In this document: piece after piece, positions 1-13,023 of the stretch
Numbering within the stretch: the stretch's first letter is position 1
How the letters are laid out: the number at the start of each line of letters is the position of its first letter
Source of the DNA: Chionoecetes opilio
Lineage: Eukaryota > Arthropoda > Malacostraca > Decapoda > Majidae
Assembly (NCBI GenBank): GCA_016584305.1
Contig: JACEEZ010012801.1
Location: 1 to 64,000, forward strand
DNA: 64,000 nt
Direction of reading: 5' to 3'
Position numbers and translations under genes: made by a program
The notes under the pieces: model-generated
Databases searched by the model: none
What the model was told of the DNA's origin: nothing
The model's input: only the letters and a program-made list of their open reading frames with translations

Positions 1-75
1 AAAAAGCATTGTATAGAATATTTTGTGCTTAGAATTACATGTTCTTTCACCTGTATCAATATTTTCAGAAACTGG

Positions 76-600
76 GTGTTAAAAAAAAAAAACACCCTGT
101 TAATTATATATATTATATATATAAAATTATATATATATATTATAAAATATATAAAAATTAAAATATATATATTTTATTATATATAAAATATATATATATT
201 ATATATAATAAAATATATGTATACAATATAAAATATATATATAATATATATATAATATATATATATATAAAATATATATTATATATAATATATATAATAT
301 ATATTTAATATATAAAATATATTTACTATATATATTTTATATATATATATATATCTATATATATATATATATCTATAATATATATATATTAAATAATTTA
401 TATATATATAATATATTTTTAAAATATATATATATTTTTAAATATGTATATTATATATATAAAAAATTTAATATATATATATATTATATATATATTATAA
501 TAAAAGTTATATATATATTATATTTATATATTTTATATATATATATATATATATATTTAATATTTATATATATATATATATTATATTTGTATATTATTTT
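76..600. repeat. AT-rich low-complexity tract, (TA)n-like
   Basis: Almost only A and T, dominated by TA and TATAAAATA motifs with small interruptions. No gene is visible. Apparent ORFs here are simple-sequence artefacts. Confidence 0.9.
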
Positions 601-860
601 TATATTATCTTTTTATTCCTATCTATCTTCTCTTTCTATCTTCTACTCTTTTCTTCTATCTATTATCCTTCATTTTCTATCTATCTATCTTCTATCTACT
701 ATCTATCTTCTATTATTTTATTATATTATTTTTCTTATTTTATATTTAATTTTTATTTTTTTTATTTTATTTTTTTTTACTTTTTTTTTTCCTATTTTTT
801 TTTTTTTTTATTTTTTTTATTATATTTATATTATTTTTTTATATATATATATTTATATAT
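601..860. repeat. pyrimidine/T-rich tract with (CTAT)n
   Basis: A run of TCTATC/CTATCT units grading into long T runs and then (TA)n. The low-complexity Phe/Tyr/Ile-rich ORF across it is not a gene. Confidence 0.85.
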
Positions 861-883
861 AGCCAAATGAGACAAGTTTTCAT

Positions 884-945
884 TGCAAGAGGCAGGAATC
901 GAACCCGCGTGCGGACGTCTGTACCATAAAGTACGCCCTCGCAGA
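884..945 (-). other. tRNA-like B-box remnant (possible SINE head)
   Basis: The minus strand reads GGGTTCGATTCC, a canonical B box / T-arm, with a plausible five-pair T stem. I could not find a proper A box or full cloverleaf, and a 60-nt tRNA fold fails in the D and anticodon arms. Most likely a decayed tRNA-derived repeat, not a working tRNA gene. Confidence 0.3.
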
Positions 946-2480
946 AAAAGGGTGTAAAATAGAGTAGAAAATAGAAAGTTAACCGTACCTGCCTGACAGC
1001 AAGTTTTGTGATTCACAGGTACTGTCAGCCACACAGAAAACCTCAGCACCTTTACCGCCAATCAATTACTATTGCCTTCGAGACGACACCAGGTAGTATG
1101 TATTATCCTAAGAACTTGAATTCATGAACTTGTATTAAGGGAAAGTTTTTTTCCATTTTAATGGTAAAATGTGTTTTTGTTTGTGTTGATGGGCACAACC
1201 CCTGGCACCCATTCACTGCTGGGTGGACAGGGAGGGCTCAGGTTTTTAAGTAGACCGCCATCTTTCTCCTCTCCACCTGGAGATAGAGCCTGTATTTCTA
1301 AGTTGTGAAACCCAGCGGGGGTTTTGTGTGTGTGTGTGTGGGGTGTGTGTGTTTTGTGTCTGTGTGTGTGCGCGTGTATGTAAGGGGGGAAGGTTAAACC
1401 CACCGCACCTACACATCGTAGGTGTGAAACAGGTGTGTCTGTTTAGGGCAGAGGGAGGCTATGATTGGGGATACGAAGGAGAGGACGGGCAGGTACTGAA
1501 GGGAAAATTTGCAGACAGGGAAGGGGATATGAAAAAGTGGTAGGCCTACACTGACCCAAGTGTATACACATAAATTTGTATGGCTGTACAAATATATACA
1601 ACTAAGCAGCAGATAGGCAGCCAAGCTAACGAACTACACACCGTATAGATCAATAAGTACATAGTAACACAAATCGCTTGAGACAAACCTGAAGTGGTTT
1701 CAAAAAACACCCCTTCGGTACAGACAGACAGTCTGACAAGCAAATATACAGATAGATCGACAATCTGAGAAAAATGGATAATTTCAAATAGATTTCAATA
1801 CACGTAGTAAAGCATAACGATAACTAAAACAGACAGAGAAAAGATAACTCAACAGAGTTTATGATGGCTGATAATGCTTTTCATAAAGCGTTAATAATAT
1901 TTACGTTATTTATGAAATATGATTTTGCTTTAATATTGACGGATGTTAAAAGTGATCACAATTTTAACGAATAATAACGCGAAATTGTATTTTTGAGGCG
2001 CTGGACGTGCGTTACTCGCAAAGCTTGGACACAATAGTGGAGATCTATAATGAGATATAACTAATGGAACAAGATGTAATGGGAACCGATAGCACTACCA
2101 CAGTCAGTATCCACATCAAACGCTTAATTACGGCAGGCCATCTATAGATCCTTCTTGCAGTTTCAAGTTTCTTGAGATAGTGAAGGTTAAGAGCACAATC
2201 GAATATTAATGATTACCGCCTCTGGAAATTGTCCTCTCCATCATTCACGTTTAAAGGATGAGGAGCCTGGGATGGAAGAAAACTAAATTTGGGCTCGGGT
2301 CCTCCCCAGGTATGGAAGCTTTTCCGTCGCTGATGCGAGGCTCCCTGGTCACAGCGATACTGTTAGGAGTATTTAACTAGCGTGGCTGATTACGCTGGGG
2401 CAGGTGGGGCCCATCAAAAGACTGCAGCTGCGCGGCATGTGGGGAGGCGTGACACGCATGTTTTTCAAAGTTATATGTTT
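946..2480. other. no recognisable gene; (GT)n at 1326-1380
   Basis: Unique-looking, moderately AT-rich sequence. It holds an interrupted (GT)n microsatellite at 1326-1380 and ends at an A18 run at about 2481-2498. ORFs are short and overlap the microsatellite. I see no splice-flanked exon or family motif. Confidence 0.6.
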
Positions 2481-2799
2481 AAAAAAAAAAAAAAAAAAAC
2501 TCACGCACGGTTATCCCATGCAATTCCTGAATTTTTCTTCATGTCATAAGAAATATTTAAGTTAAGAAATAAAGTATTATTCTCGATTTTGTTTCGGTCA
2601 ATTTGCATGGCACTTATAATTCAGTTATAATGCATGCTGTATACGTGTGTGTAATTTTCCGTATCGTTTTTAAATCTAAACACAATTTTGCCTTGTCCTT
2701 AAAATTTGCTTTTAAATTTTGATGATATTTATCTCGGACGCATCCCTTTTAGGGGTATATTTTCAAAAAAAAGCAGTGTATTATTTATTTTAAAAATTT

Positions 2800-3250
2800 C
2801 CTAATAAACTGTATATATTTTACAATACATTATATATAGTAAATTTTTAAAAATATTATATATAAAATATTAGTATATATATATATATAATAATAATTAA
2901 TGTAATATTATATATATATATATATGTATATATATATAATATTAAAGATATATATATATATTTTATTTTTATATATATATAATAAAATATATTATATTAT
3001 GTATATATTATTATATTAATAATATATATATATGTAATTAATTTTTATAAAATATTATATTATATATATATATATAATTAATGTATTTTATTAAATATAT
3101 ATTTATATTAATATTATATTATATTATATATATATATATATAATATATATATATATAATTATATATATTAGAAGAGAGAGAGAGAGAGGAGAAGAAGGAG
3201 GGGGGAATGGGGGAGGAGGGGAGAGGGGAAAAAAAAGAAAAAATTTTAAA

Positions 3251-3308
<58 letters not shown>
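2800..3308. repeat. (TA)n and (GA)n/G-rich low-complexity tract
   Basis: TA-rich sequence to 3170, a purine GA/GGGA patch at 3171-3240, then a near-pure (TA)n at 3256-3307 that abuts the garbled RTE copy. Confidence 0.85.
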
Positions 3309-3309
<1 letters not shown>

Positions 3310-6300
3310 TTTGAGGCCGGGGGGGCCGGGAATCGCGCCCCCACCCGGGTTTTGCCGGGGGGCCCGACCATGCAAACCCTTCCATGCCCAGCAGGGGGGG
3401 CTGCCCATGAAGAGTGCGGGGCAAAGCCCTCGGGGAAACCCGCATTTTAAATCAAGTGGTAGGGCCCCTAGCCCAACTTTTTTTTTAGGAGGTGGCCGGG
3501 GCGGTGCAGGCGGGGGCCCCCCTCGAATCACTCCGGGATCAACCCGCGGAGGGTTCTTCGTGTGGGCTCGTGGAACGTTTTTGAGCTTCAGACGTCCGAC
3601 TACCTCTCCTATGGGCGAGTCAGTAGGGTGAGGGTGGGTATAGTGAGCTTCCCGAGAGAGGAGGCCTGGGAGTGGCGAGACTAGCAGGGGGGGTTACACC
3701 TACTACGGTCCGGCATGAGCAATTTTTCCACCGTGTACGGGGGTAGCTATGGGGCATCTCCGGGCCAAACTGCACCCGTCATTTGTTTGAGGTTACTCCG
3801 TTTTGATGAGGGGTTTTTAAAGGGGGGTGGGGAAATTGAAACACACTCTGGGTTTCATGTCTCTTTTACCCCCAGTAAAACGCTCCTACCGGGGATGGGG
3901 TTAAAATTGAAGAAAAAGGGAGATTTTTCTCGCCAAACTCGACTCTTTTATTAGACCAGGTCCTCCTGGGGAACAAAATCTTGTTTGGGCGATTTCAATG
4001 CTACTACGGCACTGTGAGGGGAGGGGCTCCCGATTTTATGTGTTGGTCCCCATGGTCTGGTCCCAAAAAAACCCCAAACAGTTTTTTCTGTTTCTGAACT
4101 TTGAAAGGTCCAAAAGGTTGAAAATTTTGCAGGTTTTGGTATCAAGCCCCAAACCCTTGCCCCCCCGGGACATGGGTATAGTAATGAAGGGGGGGGGTTA
4201 GTTTAAGGAGACCCGACCAACCCTTCTTTTTAGTACTCTTGGAGGATCTTCCAAAACCCCTGCCAGGGTTTTAAGGAGTGCTGAGTTTTTTTGGAAACCC
4301 AAAATCACAAAATTATTTTTTTCTACATTTTAATTTTTCATGTCAAGTCCAAAAGAATCTAAAGAGGGTCCAAAACTGTGTTTAATCTTGAAAAACTGAA
4401 GGATTTGGGCCCATGGGGCTCATGAGTAGGCGGTGGCAGTCTAAAAACCCCCGGTTTGATATGTGGGGTGTTCGGGGATCCTGTAGAACTGTGGGGTTTT
4501 AACCTTTTTAAAACGTGAAACTTACGGGGCTCCCAAAGGGAAGGGGAAAGGGGGGAAGCCCCCGAGGTAAAGGGCCCGTGGTTTTTTTTTTTCGAACCCC
4601 CCGGATTCCCCCGGGGGAAGAAAAAAAAAGGAGGGGTTTCGCGCTGCCGGGGCTGGCTGGGGAACCGGGCCCAGCAAGTCCTCTTTTCACCCCGGGACTA
4701 GAACCCTCCTGAGGAGAGACAAGGAGGGGGTATGTCGGGAGTTTCGTAGGATGTCGAGGGGCATTTGGGAAAAGCTAATGACCCCCCGACCCCCCCTTTT
4801 CCGAGCCCTGAAAAAGCTCCGTTTTCCAAAATTTTCCTTCTCGGGCGAAATGTTTCGAAAAGCAGATGGGGGGCCTTTGTGTCGGACATTGGGATGGGGC
4901 AGGGTGGCTCGTTGGGGTGAGTACTTTTTGGGGAGTTTTTTCACGGGGGACCCTCCAACTGAAGGGAGCTTCAAAACCACTGGGTTACAGGGGAGTGGAT
5001 GCTGACCTTTCCCAAATTTCGAAACCGGACCCTCTCTTGACGAAAATCAGAGAGGCTGTTTTTTAAAACAAAGTTGGGAAAGGGGGGGGAAAGGCGTGGG
5101 GTTTTTTAATATCATGCGGAGCTCCTTTAAAAGCTGGGGGTGAGGCCATGATCCGCGGGGTTGGCAAAAGCTTTCCTGACTGGGCCGGGGGTGGCAATCA
5201 GGGGAAACCCCTTTTTCCTTTTTTTATTTGGGGAAAAGGGGGCTGGTTTGTCCCTTTTTCTGGAAAAAGGGAAAAGGGGGCCGTCAGGACCCCCAAAAAA
5301 TTACCCGCGGTATTACCACTGCTCAGGGGGTTTTCCAGGCAAGGGGCCCTTTCCCCCCCTATTTTCTGACACGAATTCCCCAGTTTATCTGGGTTTTAAG
5401 CATCAAGGCCTCAGCAGGGCGGGGGTTTACGTCTGGTAATCAAAAACGGACCGTAAACCCCCAGCGCCTTCGTGTCCTGGGGGAAAAAGCCGGGCCCTTT
5501 ATTTTTGGAAAAGGGGGTTTTGCCTTTTCAAGGGGTTTTGTTTTATCTCAAGAAAGGGGTTTAACCTTCCCGTGCCTCGTGAGTCACTCTGGAATTTCTG
5601 CGACTAGGAAAGGGGTTCCGCAAGGACTATTGGTTTGATTTAAATGGTTTTATTCTGGGGAAAATGGAAAAGTTTTTTTGGTTTTAAGTGGGGGGGTAGG
5701 TTTACCCGCTTCTTTCCTGTGGGAAAACAGGGGTGAGGGAAGGGGCGTTCCCTTTCCCCCCAAATTTTCAAACCCCTTTTTTTTGGACGGGTTTTTTTGG
5801 AAAAAGGGTTTTAGATCAAAGTGATTGTTTGGGGATCCTTTGGGAACACCAAAAATCACTGATTTTTTTTGTTTTTGGGATGCCAAATAAAAATTTTTTT
5901 CTGAGTCGCTGGGGAGGTCTGGGGGATGGCTCCCCGAAGGGGCCCCCCGCACGAGGGGGGCAAAGCCTTTGGGACTTTAGGGCTCCCGGGTCAAGACCCA
6001 AGGGCCCCCCGGGGTTTTTTTGACTTACTAGATGAAGAAATACCGTTCCCCGTTCAGGGGTGTGGCGAGGACTTGAGATCTTGGAAGGGGTTTTCTACCC
6101 TTGGGAGCGGGGAGTCCTAATGACGGCGGGTTTACGTCAAGAAGCCCTTTCGGCCCGGGGGTTTGGGATAGCCCCCAAAAGGTGGGTTTTTGGACTCGCT
6201 AAGGGGGGGAGTATTTGGCGGTTTTTTTGGGGGGCCCCGTGCAGGAGGACCCAAAAATCCCCGGATCTTTAAGTTTGCTTTTTGATCCCCGGGCTTTAAC

Positions 6301-6780
6301 CCCTATGGGTTGTTTTTTGGGGACATGGAAAAATAAAAAGTTGACTTTAAGAGACGAATCAATGCCTTTGGGAATAAGTGGTCTTCGCAGAACATGGGGT
6401 AACGCTGGGATATTCGTGTCCCAAAACAGCGATTGCCCCCGTGAGAATGAATCGAGGGGCCCAAATTTCCTGCATAGTCCTTCCCGCGGGCCCAAATTCC
6501 CCCGGGTATAGGACATGTGGCCCTACCCTTTTAAACCGATCCTTCCCCCTTTGGGGTTTTATCTGAAGAAAACAATCCGGGTGGAGGAGGCCAAGGGGGC
6601 CCCCAAGGCCCCGTGGCGGGGCAAGTTTTATGGTTTGTTTTTCGAGAGCGCCCTTTGGGATGGGGAAAAAGCCCGCCCTTGGGGGAAATCGCGCCCTGGC
6701 CCCCCGGGGGGGGCCCCTCGTAGGGTGGGGGCGAGGCGCGCCCCCCCCCCCGGGGTTTTTCCCCCAATGATTGATTGATT
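3310..6780 (+). mobile_element. RTE-like LINE, full length but with garbled sequence
   Basis: Matches the other RTE copies in this window block by block, but with inflated G, C, A and T runs and frequent indels. 3540-4060 corresponds to the start of the AP endonuclease domain (a GGSRGTWNVLS-like start and a GGYTYYWSGMSN-like block are still discernible). 4840-5060 matches the region also seen on the minus strand at 22480-22815. 5060-6760 follows the RT and C-terminal region of the 54757-56317 copy. It ends in (GATT)n at 6768-6780, the tail shared by all copies. About 3.4 kb fits a full-length RTE-type element. Every frame is broken; sequencing or gap-filling error is more likely than natural decay, because the errors are mostly homopolymer changes. 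Confidence 0.75.
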
Positions 6781-7480
6781 GTATATAAAATTTTAAATTT
6801 TATTAAAATATATATAAAATTTAAAAATTTTTATATTATTTTTTATATAAAATATATTTTAATATATATATATTTTTATATTAAAATATTTTATATTTAT
6901 ATAGATATTTTTTAAATATTATATATATTTTATATTTTAATTAAAATTATATATATATTTTAGAGAGAAAGAAAATAAAATATATATATATAATATTATA
7001 ATTATATATTTTAAATATATTTTATATATATAAAATATATTAATTTTATAATTTTATTATATATAAAAATATATTTTATATATTTTAAAATACTTTTTAA
7101 AAAAAAAGAAGAGAGAGAGAGAAGGGGAAGAGAGAAAAGGGGAAAAAGAAGAGAGAGGGGAAAAGAAGAGGAGAGAGGGGAGAAAAGGGAGAGAGAGGGA
7201 GAGATAGATAGAGAAGAGAAGGAGCGAGGGGGGGGGGGGGAAGAGAGAGGGGGGAGAGGAAAAGAGGAGAGGGGAGAGAGAGAGGGGGGAGCGGAAGGGG
7301 AAAGGGAGAGAGGGGAGAGAAAAATATTTTATAATTTGAAGGTTTTATATATTAAAGGATAGAAAAAAGGGGAGGAGGAGAAAGAGAGAGGAGAGAGAAG
7401 AGAAGGCGAGGAGGGGGAGGGAGAGAGAGAGGAGCTAGAGAAGGAGAGAGGAGAGAGAGAGGAAGGTTAAAATTTTAAAA
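6781..7480. repeat. AT-rich then GA-rich low-complexity
   Basis: AT-only sequence to about 7085, then an irregular purine GA/GGGA tract to about 7465 with a short AT break near 7322-7360. Probably a microsatellite cluster whose exact sequence is unreliable. Confidence 0.75.
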
Positions 7481-8189
7481 TTAAACCAACAAACAAAAAA
7501 CCAACCAAATATATAACCCCAAAAAAATAAAAAACAAATTATAATTTTTATAAAAAAAATATTAAATGGTTTCCCCCTTTTAAAATATAAACATAATAAA
7601 AAATAATAAACAAAGATTACATTTTATATATTTAATAATTTTATTATATATATTTATTTATTTTAATTATTTATATTAAATTTATACCATTTTATATTAA
7701 TCAATTTTATATAATTTTTTTTTTATATTATATATTTTAAAATTTTATTAAAAATATTTATAAAATATAATTAAAAAAAAAAAAAAAACAAAATACACAT
7801 AAAAAAAAATAAAACTCATATCAAAATATATATAATTAAACAAAAAATCAAAATAATAGACAAAATTTCAAAAATTAAAATTAAATTTTTAAAAGGGGGC
7901 CTAAAGCCTAAATTAAAAAAAAAATCTTATTTCAAAATAAACCCTTATAAATAAATATAATAAAATAAATAAATAAAATTAAACACAAAAAAAAAAAAAA
8001 AAAAAATTAAATACACATTAAATACCCCCCAAAAAAAAAAACCCAAAAAAAATTAAAAAATTAAACAAAAAAACCTAATTCCCAAAACACAAAGGGAAGA
8101 GAACCAATAAAACAAACAATTAAAATTTATAACTTTAAATAATACAACAAAAAAACCAACTGGGGGGGGAAAAAGGGGTTTTAACAATA
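7481..8189. other. AT-rich, homopolymer-rich, probably unreliable sequence
   Basis: Composed mostly of A and T runs with CCCC/GGGG blocks, in the same style as the garbled flanks. No gene seen. It lies directly upstream of the garbled duplicate, so it is probably a low-quality version of sequence upstream of the 9005 exon. Confidence 0.6.
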
Positions 8190-8912
8190 AAATGCAAAAG
8201 GTGAACCAAAAATTTAACAAAAAACTGGGGACCCTAATAGAGGATTCTTTTCCCAGGGTTTTTGGACTTTAAAAAGGAAGTAGAAAAACGAAATTTCCGG
8301 AAGGGAAGGTACTTTTTTTAAAAACGTTTTTTTTAAAAAAAATTTCCCTTTGGATTTGTATCCCAAAATAAAATATTTCTATATAAAAATTCCCCCTTTT
8401 TTTAAAAATTTCTAAATTTCCTTTTTTTTAAAATTTGTAAACAATATTATTTTTTATTTAAAAAATATATATTTTCCTTTTTTCTTTAATAAAAAATATC
8501 CCAATAATCCTTAAATAAACATATATAACATTTATATTAAATTTCAAAATTTGAATATAATTCCCCCAAAAAATTTTATTACCTTAAAAAAAATTTATAT
8601 CATTATTTTTCTTTTATTCCTATAAATTAAAAAATTTCTTCTTTTTCTTTTTATTCCCCTTTTTTTTTTATTTATTTTTTTATTCCTTCCCCCCCCCCTT
8701 TTTCCCCCCCCCCCCCTTTTATTTTATATAATTTTTTTACTTATCAAAAAAAATTTTTAAACTAATTTTAAATAATTTTTAAAATTTTTATTTAAAAAAA
8801 ATTAAAATAAAATTATATTTTTAACCTCCCATTAAGTTGGATATACCCCCCAAAATAATACCCCCTTTAAGGGAAAATTTTTTAGGTAAATAAATAAACC
8901 ACTAGAAAATGT
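8190..8912 (+). repeat. garbled duplicate of the segment at ~8926-9850
   Basis: Anchor strings occur in the same order in both segments: ACCAAAATTTAACA before the exon, AGAGGATT/CAGGATT-TCTTTTC at the splice acceptor, GGAAGAAGCTAGAAA-like, GGGAAGGTACT/GGGAAGTACT, a C/T homopolymer block at 8640-8720 in place of the clean (CT)n, TATAATT, and GGAAAATTT..AGGTAAA at 8872-8890 opposite 9800-9825. The garbled copy is shorter. It is most simply an assembly or gap-fill artefact. Confidence 0.75.
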
Positions 8913-9004
8913 ATTTATCTATATAAATGCACATGCGCCTGAAACCAAAATTTAACATAAGAAACTGTGAGGGAGCCTATAGCAGGATTTCTTTTCTCCT
9001 ACAG

Positions 9005-9479
9005 TTTCTGTGTACTGTTATAAGGAAGAAGCTAGAAATACTGAACCCCCACTCTGCCTGGCAAGGGAAGTACTGAAATCGCTTCCCACCAAAGGTGTCA
9101 TTAGGGTTGGTGCCTATCCAAAGCATGACATACTTTCTGCCCATGATAGCAAGGCACTTGTCTCCCTGGTGATGGCCGCGATGTCTGACATTCGCTCTGC
9201 GTTGGTGCTGCACGATGGGTCTGATGAAGCAATATCTATCCTTTCACTGCTTCAAAAAATATATCATCCTTTCGCTTTTCAAATCAGGAGGGAAATCCCA
9301 ATCAATGCTTCCAACAGTGAAACGCATGGATGGATCAAGCATCCTTCTAGTATGGAGATGGTCATTCTGATATCCAGTCAGCCTTCCCGAGCAGAAAGGC
9401 TCTTATTGACCTTAAAGGCAAAAGGACGCTCTATGTCCTCACTTATGCTGGTTGGTGCGGTCCCTCATCCTGCCTGGAG
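9005..9479 (+). CDS. internal coding exon, possibly ionotropic-receptor ectodomain
   Basis: A single open frame of about 157 codons is bounded by a strong acceptor (pyrimidine tract ending TCCTACAG at 9004) and a donor (GAG|GTAAAT at 9480). The exon takes two bases at its 5' end and leaves two at its 3' end, so no start or stop is expected. The peptide has no obvious membrane segment and shows alternating beta/alpha-like hydrophobic blocks (SALVLHDG, MEMVILISSQPS, SLMLVGAVPH). That pattern resembles the amino-terminal ligand-binding-like domain of arthropod ionotropic receptors, but no signature residue proves it. No partner exon was recognised nearby; downstream sequence is repeats. Exon status is fairly secure, identity is not. 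Confidence 0.5.
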
Positions 9480-9491
9480 GTAAATTAGGAG

Positions 9492-10037
<546 letters not shown>

Positions 10038-10135
10038 TTATTGACTTCAGAAATTAAATAAGCTACAAGAGACCGGAAAGCCTACACGTGGTAGTTCCTG
10101 TTAAGACTACCTACAGTGACCTTTCGTTTAATTTT
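10038..10135 (-). mobile_element. CR1-like LINE 3'-end fragment
   Basis: Matches the 3' end of the CR1-like LINE at 17076-17220 in the same orientation: AAGCTACAAGAGACC, CACGTGGTAGTTCCTGTTA and ACTACC..CCTTTC blocks are shared. Only the terminal ~100 bp is present. Confidence 0.55.
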
Positions 10136-10189
10136 TTTTTATTTGCTTTATATATTCATTTGCATAACTTGGGACTCAAGACTCAGTAC

Positions 10190-10316
10190 AGCAAGGCTCA
10201 TAGCACCTCGTGTACTGGTGGAACGCAGACGTGAGTTTCGACAGGGTATGCTTGCAGCCTTGCTGCCTATGTTGATCTCAAGAAGGCGTTTGACTCTGTG
10301 CATCGTGAGTTTGATG
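10190..10316 (+). mobile_element. RTE-like LINE fragment (copy 2, first piece)
   Basis: Corresponds to the RT segment of the 54757-56317 copy that encodes RVLVE-RREFRQG through the DLKKAFDSVHRE motif. It runs straight into a tandem array made from the next few codons. The rest of this copy lies at 13534-13935 and 15368-16316, separated by later insertions. Confidence 0.8.
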
Positions 10317-10569
10317 GGATCTTCTGCGGAATGGAATCACTCTGGGATCTTCTGCGGAATGGAATCACTCTGGGATCTTCTGCGGAATGGAATTACTCTG
10401 GCATCTTCTGCGGAATGGAATCACTCTGGGATCTTCTGCGGAATGGAATCACCCTGGGATCTTCTGCGGAATGGAATCACTCTGGGATATTCTGGGGAAA
10501 GGGGGAATCACTCTGGGATTTTCTGCGGACTGGAACACTCTGGAATCATCTGCGAAATGGAATCACTCT
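10317..10569 (+). repeat. 28-bp minisatellite made from RTE coding sequence
   Basis: About nine units of GGGATCTTCTGCGGAATGGA + ATCACTCT. In other RTE copies the segment CACTCTGGGATCTTCTGCG (WDLL) occurs once. Two more units lie at 13531-13600 across the inserted transposon, so the array was about 11 units long before insertion. The 28-bp period shifts frame each unit, so long mixed-frame ORFs here are artefacts. Internal units vary, including a GGGGAAAGGGGG variant near 10493. Confidence 0.9.
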
Positions 10570-10905
10570 TAGTGGGGGCAGCTTAGCACCGAATTTCAAA
10601 TGGATGGGACATCCCGGGAAATAAAAGCACCAAAATTTATCAGGCAATCTTCAGGGTCCCGCTATGATTATATAACCGGCGCCAACGGTAGGACCACTCT
10701 TATTGAAATTTTTCATTATTTGTAAAAAAAAAAAAATGAAAACTTTGGGAATTTTTTTTTAATTTTTTGGGGGAAAAAATGTTTTTTTATTGCAGAAATG
10801 AGAAATATAGTCTTTTCCGATCATTTTGGTGTAATTGTTTTTAAAAATCGAACATCTAAAGTATTTTAAAACAATATTTGAAAATTAGGTGTCCGGGTGC
10901 ATTTC
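10570..10905. repeat. left terminal inverted repeat
   Basis: Inverse copy of 13190-13530. Shared landmarks are AAAAGCACCAAAATTT, ACCGGCGCCAA, GTAGGACCACTCTTATT, TTATTGCAGAAATGA, TCTTTTCCGATCATTTTGG and GTGCATTTCCTCA. Homopolymer lengths differ between the arms. Confidence 0.85.
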
Positions 10906-11139
10906 CTCAATTTTTTTTAAACGTTTAATTAACGTAGGTCACCCGGGGTATTCAAAAACACAATTTTCTTTTATCATTTTTATTTCGTAACCCGCGTGGT
11001 CGAGTAGCGGTTAACATATTTGAATCGCGTAGTCTAATTAATTCGGAGCCTGCCCTTAAACACAATACGAAAATCAAGAAAAATGGATACTTTTTTCAGA
11101 CCGTGGTATATTCACCCAACATGGTGAAAATGACTTCTC

Positions 11140-13023
11140 GGCTAAGCTATTCCATTGCAGCTGCATAGTTCGGTGCACTTCCACTGCGCCTTCTTGCATG
11201 AGCATCGTCCCTGCACGTGGCGCTTTTGCAGCCACATTTGGGACCAGTTCGCTGCAGGCCTGAGATGCTTACAGGCAGGTTGGACCACACGGACGCCAGG
11301 TCTTCGTTGCACTCTCAAAGAGTCCATCCAAAGCCCTCTGGGGTTGGAGGCTTCTGCTCACATTGATCACTGGTTGCCCAGTTTCCCCGCTTGGTAGACG
11401 GGCGCGCAAGTGTGTGCTGCAGAAGGGCTTCTTGCGTTGGGGGAATCTTTTCCATTGGCCTGTTCTCTGTGAGAAGAGTTCCTACGTGCCTCGTTCACAG
11501 AGTCCAAGTTGCTCGTCTTATTGTAGAGAATCACGGTGAAGCGCTCGAGCAACTGGGGAAATTTCTTGCAGTTTTTACTGTCACAGTCATGTAAGGGTGA
11601 TTCATGAAGTTGTTGAAGGCCTCCGTCACCTCCACGTAGGCATTCCAAGCCTCCCATGCTGATTTCTTCCCTTTGCCGAAAAAAGCGGAAGTTGTGTCGC
11701 AGCCCGTGAAACTGGGGAACATAGGCAATTGCCGTTGACCTATCTTTTCCCAAAAGGCAGGGATATGGCATTTGATATCCAGGTACATGAAGTTCTTTCC
11801 AGTTCCAAATGCTACCAGATGGCTGCCATCTGATGCTGGCTGGTCAGGGGGAAAGGTACTTTCCTATCATATGGCAACGACGTCTGTGTCGACAGTGCGT
11901 ACCAAACAGTTGGTGCATCCCTTGTCCAGCGCATCTTTCAGGTGAACACATCCTTGTATCGGCCTCTTCGTGGGCACATCGTGGCATGGAGTGGGTCTGA
12001 ACCTCTGCTGATTACATTTGTGCCCGATGTTATGAAGACCCCCTTTCCGTCTGGCCAGTCACTGGAGCCGACTTTGTCTGAAAGGAACTGGAAAAGCTCC
12101 TCCTTGTTTGTGGGATCCCGGAGGAAGTCGGGCCAGTTGCTGGGCACCTTCGTTGGACCACCGACCTTTCTTCGTACACCTTTCCCCCTTTTCTCTCTAG
12201 TTGACTCCTTGATACTGCTGGCAATGTAGCTGTCCCAGACACATCGACTCTTCTGCCAGGATTCAAGAAGCTTCAGGATGTGGGGGATGAAGACCTCATT
12301 AGCGTAGTCATTGAATGTGGTAACATTAGTAAGAGGAAGCAGATACACCACAGCAGCACCGTCGAGTATTCTTGCATCCAGAAACGGCGGGGGTTCCTTC
12401 TGAGAGTTTTGTGTTTCTTCCACAAGGATACCAATGAGGTCTGACTTCTTTCCTTGGCGCAGTGTTCCTCTTTCAGATAGAGAAGGGGGGTGCGGATGAT
12501 TTTCATGTGGAAGAAGGTTCCCATATCTGTATCCCTGTTCTGAGCACTATGTACAGACGAGAGAAGAGGGACACATCATCTTTCAACAGGGAAACACCAT
12601 CTGACTGCTTCCTCTTCCCCTTGGATGATGATCTGAAGAGAGGCAATGAGTTCCTCTTCACAGGCTCATGGATGGACTGCCTTCGGACTGACTTGCCACT
12701 TTCAGGGGTAACATCTCTATCCCTCTTTCTGCTCTTTCCACTCTGTTTGAATTGAACTGTGAATGACAGGATTGTGCCACTGTGCACGATTCCATGATGA
12801 GGTCATCCACAGTGATATCACTGCCGAAATGCAGCGGCTCCGGCAACGAGTTCAGTTCTCTGAAGTGAGCCACATTTTTTTAGGAATGATGCATAGGCCG
12901 CCGGTGCTGATGTGTCTGCTCCACGTGCATTCAAGGGGCAGCGCAGGGATTCAGGTGTAGTTTGTTGGCAAATTATGCACTGTGTCCATTCCATCTTCAT
13001 GAAGTCTTGCTCTTCAAACCTGC
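11140..13023 (-). pseudogene. transposon-encoded protein with C-terminal cysteine-rich region, decayed
   Basis: Read right to left. An intron acceptor (TTTTTCCTTGTGTTGCAG) opens an exon at about 13023 encoding a CxxC start (EWTQCIICQQ). Next come a CHSQFN..RVERA block near 12700-12800, then about 11938-12423 with ILDGAAVVYLLP, TFNDYANEVFIPHI, VWDSYIASSIKESTREKRG and ELFQFLSDKV. Then FPSFTGCDTTSAFFGKGKKSAW lies near 11700, and a C-terminal cysteine cluster (GRCSCKKAQWKCTELCSC) at 11142-11230. The blocks fall in different frames, so several frameshifts are present. I recall similar proteins in many arthropod and cnidarian gene sets but cannot name the superfamily. The same N-terminal type occurs at 32394-33290. 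Its place between TIRs suggests a transposase or accessory protein. Confidence 0.6.

Noticed and set aside
587..862. 91-aa Phe/Tyr/Ile-rich ORF
   Set aside because: Falls entirely in T-rich and (TA)n low-complexity sequence; no start context, splice sites or domain.
3119..3631. several 100-135 aa ORFs in GC-rich sequence
   Set aside because: Shadow frames of (TA)n and of a garbled RTE endonuclease region with inflated homopolymers.
10116..10624. coding repeat protein GIFCGMESLWDLLRNGITL
   Set aside because: The 28-bp period cycles through three frames; it derives from a single RT segment and is not a gene.
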